From positions 1-47,121 of the forward strand of contig JAIDSM010000229.1 of the NCBI GenBank assembly GCA_029061225.1: a stretch of DNA of 47,121 nucleotides. Direction: 5' to 3'. Position 1 is the stretch's first letter. Every line of letters begins with the position of its first letter. The notes beneath the pieces were generated by a model. That model searched no databases, had not been told where the DNA came from, and saw only the letters and a program-made list of their open reading frames with translations. Origin of the DNA: Muribaculaceae bacterium (GTDB lineage: Bacteria; Bacteroidota; Bacteroidia; Bacteroidales; Muribaculaceae). Shown here one piece after another: positions 43,364 to 47,121 of this stretch. The translations under genes were made by a program, and so were the position numbers.

Positions 43364-44383
43364 TCATTTTAGATTGACCATACGGGCACTCATATGATAG
43401 GGCAGTATACCTGTCTTCGATATGATCTTCTGCCCGATGAAGCCTTTGCTAAACTGATAGAAGCTGTTTAGGACACTGCTTCCTGTAGCTGTGCTTATCA
43501 TATAGACCTTTCGGTAGAGGGGATATTCTCCGCTGTTGATATAAGCCTGATAAGGCATGTATGCTACTGTTGAATAGTCATTTTCCTCTACGGGATTCGC
43601 TACTTTTAAGATCTTTACCTCTGTAGTCAGATTTGTTGCGACGGTATCGTTTTCCACCGCATAGTCAGCCATACGCTTATCTACTGGTACGTTTTTAGCC
43701 TCGCTGAGATCGGCACCGAGCCAGCTTACACTGATGATACCAATGGCGTTCTTGTCTTTCTTTACGATGTCGAAGACCTCCGCATTGTCTTTCTGCGCGA
43801 AAGCATTAGGATTGTCGGAAACCTTTCCGTTTTCGCCAAGGAATTTCTCACGCATATAGCTGACAGTGGAGCTTCCTTGATTGTCGAAAACAAGGCGGAT
43901 GTTAGCGTCATCAGGAACGGCAAGCTGATTCCATTTGGAAATTTTTCCGTTGATGATTTCCTTGATATCGGAGAGTGTAAGCATACTGACGGGATTATCC
44001 TTGTTGACTATCAGAGCGACTGCGTCTACCGCTATGCAGCTCTGTCGGACGACCCTACGGTACTTGTCCTTGATGTACTTTATCTGGTCTTGAGTGAGTT
44101 CGTGGGTTGTCACTACAAGTTGGGTCTTGTCTTCGAGCAGAGAATCCATGGCAGTCTGCTCATCGACATAAAACGGGAGGATAGCGCTGTTGGGATACTG
44201 GTATTCGAAAACCTCGATTTCTTCCTGAAGTATGTTGCGGAAGCCGTCGTCGCAATACATCGTGGCGCTACCGTCTACGTATTCTCCTCTTTTCACCGGA
44301 GTGCAGGAAACAGCAAATGCCGCCAGGATGACTCCAAGCGACAATGCCTTTATACCCATGTGTGAATTCTTGCGATTCTTCAT
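43364..44383 (-). CDS. PstS-family substrate-binding lipoprotein
   Basis: 339 residues from the ATG at 44383, chosen because it starts a lipoprotein signal (ILAAFAVSC, Cys27); an in-frame upstream codon at 44446 adds a non-signal stretch. The body has the PBP-like fold of phosphate-binding PstS: VDAVALIVNKDNP, LTLSDIKEIINGKISKWNQL and NQGSSTVSYMREKF. No pstCAB genes are nearby. Its place in a TonB/ExbD cluster suggests a role tied to that system and not classic phosphate import. That is inference. Confidence 0.85.
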   Translation of the reverse strand: MKNRKNSHMGIKALSLGVILAAFAVSCTPVKRGEYVDGSATMYCDDGFRNILQEEIEVFEYQYPNSAILPFYVDEQTAMDSLLEDKTQLVVTTHELTQDQIKYIKDKYRRVVRQSCIAVDAVALIVNKDNPVSMLTLSDIKEIINGKISKWNQLAVPDDANIRLVFDNQGSSTVSYMREKFLGENGKVSDNPNAFAQKDNAEVFDIVKKDKNAIGIISVSWLGADLSEAKNVPVDKRMADYAVENDTVATNLTTEVKILKVANPVEENDYSTVAYMPYQAYINSGEYPLYRKVYMISTATGSSVLNSFYQFSKGFIGQKIISKTGILPYHMSARMVNLK

Positions 44384-44426
44384 GTCTGTAATTTTAAGGG
44401 TGAGACTTTGTTGTCGGTACACCTGT

Positions 44427-44645
44427 CTATTGGTCTTTATTGACAATATACATCCTCACGCCTCTCCAGATACCGTAAGCTATAAGGAGGCCGCCCACTA
44501 TGTAGCTGATAGTAGTGTCGATGCTTTCAAAAAAGCCTGTGAAGAAAAGTACACCTACTCCGATGTAGACTATCATCATGAAGATATTGAAGCCAATGCG
44601 AAATCCCTTCGGTTGGCCGGTCTGGGGATCATCTAAATTTTTCAT
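44427..44645 (-). CDS. Small two-helix membrane protein of the Ton cluster
   Basis: 72 residues. Two hydrophobic helices (about 19-41 and 46-66) are separated by a short acidic turn, with a charged N-terminus. No named domain is recognised. It lies between tonB (upstream, beyond a terminator) and the PstS-like gene (43 bp downstream). A 10-bp inverted repeat precedes it. Confidence 0.7.
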   Translation of the reverse strand: MKNLDDPQTGQPKGFRIGFNIFMMIVYIGVGVLFFTGFFESIDTTISYIVGGLLIAYGIWRGVRMYIVNKDQ

Positions 44646-44677
44646 GTTTTCAGTATTTTTAGGGTTTCTATTATTTT

Positions 44678-44710
44678 AACATTTATACGGGCAGTTGGTT
44701 TATAAATGTT
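44678..44710. promoter_or_regulatory. Inverted repeat upstream of small membrane protein gene
   Basis: AACATTTATA (44678-44687) and TATAAATGTT (44701-44710): perfect 10-bp arms with a 13-nt spacer, just upstream of the small membrane protein start and beside the tonB terminator. It is an operator or an extra hairpin. Confidence 0.45.
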
Positions 44711-44711
44711 A

Positions 44712-44744
44712 TAAAAAAAATCCCGTATCGGCCGATACGGGATT
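44712..44744 (-). terminator. Terminator of tonB operon
   Basis: A fully self-complementary 26-bp sequence (44719-44744; AATCCCGTATC, GGCC, GATACGGGATT) followed on the minus strand by a run of U (complement of 44712-44720). Confidence 0.88.
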
Positions 44745-44766
44745 CTTTCTTATGCGGGGTAGGGGA

Positions 44767-45630
44767 TTACTGCTGCTGCAGACGGAACTGAACGGGGAGT
44801 GTGAAGTATGAACGAACGGCTACACCGTTGTTCTTACCGGCCTGCCACTTAGGCATCTTGTTTACGACGCGGAGAGCCTCCTTGTCGAGGTCTTTGTCGA
44901 CACCCTTTACGATCTGAGCCTGAGATACCGATCCGTCCTTCTCAACGACGAACTTCACGACAACACGACCCTGAACGTCGTTCTGCTGGGCTGCTTCAGG
45001 ATAGCGGATGTTGTTGCTGAGCCATTTCATAAGGGCTGCCTGACCACCCGGGAATTCAGCCTGCTGCTCTACGGCAACGAAAATCTCTTCTTCCTTCGGC
45101 TTAACGGGCTCCGGTTCTTTTACTACGACCTGCTCCTTAACAGCCTCGAACTTGTCTGCGTCGTCAGAACCTTCCTGATTTACTACACCACGAGCAGTGT
45201 TGTCTTCCTTCTGGTCTTCCATGTCCATTACCTCGTTCTTTACATCGTCCACGATAGCGATCTGTGTCACCTGTACTGTGGCGAGCACTTCCTGAGGAAC
45301 TTCGGGAATTTCAATCTCGACTTTCTGCTCTTCGGGTTCGGGTTCATCTTCCTGTTCCTGCTCCATCTGTTCAAGCTGCGCTGCAAGCATCTTCTCTGCC
45401 TGCATCTTAGCTTCCAAAGCGGCCTTTTCAGCCATCTTGTCGCTGTAGATGCCCCATACGAAGATGATTGCAAGAAGAGCTGCGAGGCCTGCGAGTAGGA
45501 ATACGAATGCCTTATTGTGGCGGCGGTCACTCTGCTGACGCATCACGTATGCGCCGAAATCCTGGTTTTTGTCGGCAAATACTATGTCGCGCCATTCTTT
45601 CGATGTAAGATCTATATTGCTTTTAGCCAT
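44767..45630 (-). CDS. tonB: Energy transducer TonB
   Basis: 287 residues. One membrane helix (~43-63), an acidic and proline-containing spacer (QEQEDEPEPEEQ, EPEPVKPKEE) and a C-terminal TonB domain (AAQNDVQGRVVVKFVVEKDG ... YFTLPVQF). It transmits proton-motive force to outer-membrane receptors. It is 35 bp downstream of exbD and ends at a strong terminator. Confidence 0.94.
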   Translation of the reverse strand: MAKSNIDLTSKEWRDIVFADKNQDFGAYVMRQQSDRRHNKAFVFLLAGLAALLAIIFVWGIYSDKMAEKAALEAKMQAEKMLAAQLEQMEQEQEDEPEPEEQKVEIEIPEVPQEVLATVQVTQIAIVDDVKNEVMDMEDQKEDNTARGVVNQEGSDDADKFEAVKEQVVVKEPEPVKPKEEEIFVAVEQQAEFPGGQAALMKWLSNNIRYPEAAQQNDVQGRVVVKFVVEKDGSVSQAQIVKGVDKDLDKEALRVVNKMPKWQAGKNNGVAVRSYFTLPVQFRLQQQ

Positions 45631-45665
45631 TTTCTTTTAGTCTTAAAGGTTAATAAATCATTACA

Positions 45666-46382
45666 TCAACGATTCCGGTTCTGGAAATCGATAAGCATCG
45701 TCGAGTCCATGCGGCTCATGTTGTCGATCTGATACTTCGATACAGAGTTGATCTGCATCTCGTCGAGCATTTCCACGAGGGCTCCGTAGGAAGCTTCGGG
45801 GGTTGACTTGATGATGATCACCGGTTTCTTCAGATTCTCGTCTTTACGAACTGCCTTTGCCTGCTCGTCAAACTGCTCCTGAGTGATTTCCCCATTTTGG
45901 AATTTCTTCTTCAATTCAACGATCTTTTTCCAGACATCTTTGTTGCGGTCCTGGATAATTCGTCGGATATCCTTGGATTCGTCTTTTGAGCCTACAAATT
46001 CAGCTTTCTTGAGGTTGTTGTTCTCGGCATTCGGAATGGCTTCGCCATTACAGGGTTTGCCGTCGTAGTAATAGATCTCATTCACCACGCGTCCGTTCAC
46101 TGTGTCAGGAATAAGGCTTCCCGGCTTGCGCTTGGCATCTATGATGATTGTGATCGCGTCGTCTGCAGAGGCCTGGCTCATGTTCTCTTCGTTCTGAACC
46201 TTTTCATTCGAAGGGAGCGCGATGTTGAGGGTCTGCGATTTAATCATGGTCGTACACAGCATGAAGAATGTGATAAGCAACATGTTCATGTCGACCATCG
46301 GGGTAAAATCTACCCTAATTGTCATTTTTTTCTGGGCACCTTTTTTCTTGCCACCAGAATCTTGCTGTTGAACTTCTGCCAT
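45666..46382 (-). CDS. exbD: ExbD/TolR-type biopolymer transport protein
   Basis: 238 residues, clearly longer than the ~140 of E. coli ExbD. The membrane helix carries the essential Asp in FTPMVDMNMLL (Asp31). A charged insertion (~125-180, KKIVELKKKFQNGEITQEQF) extends the periplasmic domain, which ends with the usual VIIIKSTPEASYGALVEMLDEM-like block. It is 1 bp after the second exbD-like gene. Two ExbD proteins in tandem are usual in Bacteroidetes. Confidence 0.92.
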   Translation of the reverse strand: MAEVQQQDSGGKKKGAQKKMTIRVDFTPMVDMNMLLITFFMLCTTMIKSQTLNIALPSNEKVQNEENMSQASADDAITIIIDAKRKPGSLIPDTVNGRVVNEIYYYDGKPCNGEAIPNAENNNLKKAEFVGSKDESKDIRRIIQDRNKDVWKKIVELKKKFQNGEITQEQFDEQAKAVRKDENLKKPVIIIKSTPEASYGALVEMLDEMQINSVSKYQIDNMSRMDSTMLIDFQNRNR

Positions 46383-46383
46383 T

Positions 46384-47121
46384 TTATTCTCCTCCTGCTT
46401 TAAGAGATGTAAGTAGAGTGAATTTATTCATCTTAATGGTCTGGAGGTTATCCATAACCATGTGTACGATGTCGAACGCTGTGTTCTGGTCTGCCTTGAG
46501 AGCCACGCCCGTACCGTCTTTGATTGCTCCAGCGAGGTTTTCATTGTCGGTCTGGCGCATTGCCTTCATCCAGATCTGGAATTCATCCGGTCGGGTGTCG
46601 TCCTGATTCCATACCACCGGAATTCCGGTGACATGATTGGGATTGTCATCCTGACCCTGAAGCCATTTGTCCATTTTCGTGGTGCCTTCAGGCTGCGTAG
46701 CCAGATCAAGAAATTCGCCCATCTGCGCGAGGGGAACTCCGAAAGATCCAAGCTTGCTGAACGCCATCTTCTGCTGAGGGGTAAAGCTCAGTTTGTTCTT
46801 ATGCGACTCATTGTAGATTTCGGCTGCCTTGTCGAGCAACGCCATCTTCATCTTTTCGTTTGACCATTTGTTTGAAGTGTCGTTGTTCATTGTCAGCCAT
46901 ACTTTACCCTCCGTCACACGGCCCTGTGCGTCTCTTTTAGCGTCAGGGCTTACAAGAATCTGCACGAAGTTGGTCTCCTGAACCTTTTCTTCCGATACGG
47001 AAGCAGGAGTGATCACCTGTGTCGGTTCCTTTGCGAGGAAGGTCGAAGTCAACATGAAGAAGGTAAGCAGCAGCACCGTCACGTCACTCATCGCCGTCAT
47101 GTCGATGAATGTACTTTTCTT
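46384..47121 (-). CDS. exbD: ExbD-like protein (partial, continues beyond window)
   Basis: The frame is open to the window edge. Upstream of the ATG at 47100 it reads KKSTFIDM in front of TAMSDVTVLLLTFFML, the conserved ExbD membrane entry with its Asp, so the true start lies outside. The visible part is ~245 residues, again much longer than classical ExbD, with a large variable middle region. It is co-transcribed with the next exbD and tonB; an exbB/tolQ gene is expected upstream. Confidence 0.9.
   Translation of the reverse strand, partial: KKSTFIDMTAMSDVTVLLLTFFMLTSTFLAKEPTQVITPASVSEEKVQETNFVQILVSPDAKRDAQGRVTEGKVWLTMNNDTSNKWSNEKMKMALLDKAAEIYNESHKNKLSFTPQQKMAFSKLGSFGVPLAQMGEFLDLATQPEGTTKMDKWLQGQDDNPNHVTGIPVVWNQDDTRPDEFQIWMKAMRQTDNENLAGAIKDGTGVALKADQNTAFDIVHMVMDNLQTIKMNKFTLLTSLKAGGE

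Overview
The window looks like a chromosomal contig end from a member of the Bacteroidales. Evidence for this is: many promoters matching the Bacteroidetes housekeeping pattern TTTG-N20-TAnnTTTG; a complete Na+-pumping NADH:quinone reductase operon (nqrA-F); a BioG-BioC fusion; membrane-spanning TPR regulators with a lipobox-like N-terminus; DUF3244 and PDDEXK_9/AAA-ATPase-like proteins; and tandem ExbD proteins beside TonB. The intergenic repeat style suggests Muribaculaceae or a close relative, but the family cannot be proven from this sequence. The first ~48 bases resemble a Nextera sequencing adapter, so the true genomic sequence starts at about base 48.

Layout. 0.1-3.3 kb: a TPR/transmembrane regulator and a DEAD-box helicase (both minus). 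3.4 kb: initiator tRNA-fMet with its own promoter and terminator. 3.5-5.2 kb: a TetR regulator with a visible operator, followed by a KAS III enzyme. 5.2-7.5 kb: fabG-ispD-rluA (minus), with a 190-bp heptamer array in the last spacer. 7.6-10.1 kb: priA (plus). 10.2-12.4 kb: a minus-strand operon of DUF4160, DUF2442, a RegA-like response regulator and a histidine kinase. It is divergent from a plus-strand efflux operon (TolC, HlyD-type adaptor, MacB-type ATPase, FtsX-type permease; 12.6-18.4 kb), with a palindrome between the two promoters. 18.5-18.7 kb: a candidate standalone small RNA. 18.7-26.1 kb: biotin genes bioA, bioF and bioG-bioC, interleaved with a MIP18-type Fe-S assembly protein, LpxH, an RNase D-like exonuclease and two outer-membrane beta-barrels. 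26.3-30.5 kb: an AT-rich, partly decayed accessory locus holding a frameshifted TPR regulator, a DUF3244 secreted protein, a 5'-truncated O-antigen-ligase-like/TPR protein and two exported proteins. 30.6-32.2 kb: an AAA-ATPase-like/PDDEXK_9 protein. 32.3-34.3 kb: bioD and glyA. 34.3-40.2 kb: nqrF-A. 40.4-47.1 kb: a Ton-type cluster (two ExbD, TonB, small membrane protein, PstS-like lipoprotein, NagX-like acyltransferase, TPR protein).

How the genes work together. The four biotin loci cover pimeloyl-ACP synthesis (BioC/BioG), BioF, BioA and BioD; bioB is not in the window. NQR provides a sodium gradient. The Ton cluster supplies outer-membrane energisation. The DUF4160/RR/HK operon probably controls the divergent efflux operon.

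The least explained signal is a family of 7-bp tandem arrays in spacers (at about 5.9, 7.6, 10.1, 15.2, 18.7 and 33.0 kb). Several are organised in 28-bp (4 x 7) blocks. At the priA and bioA promoters a four-copy array sits exactly 12 nt upstream of an identical -7 element.
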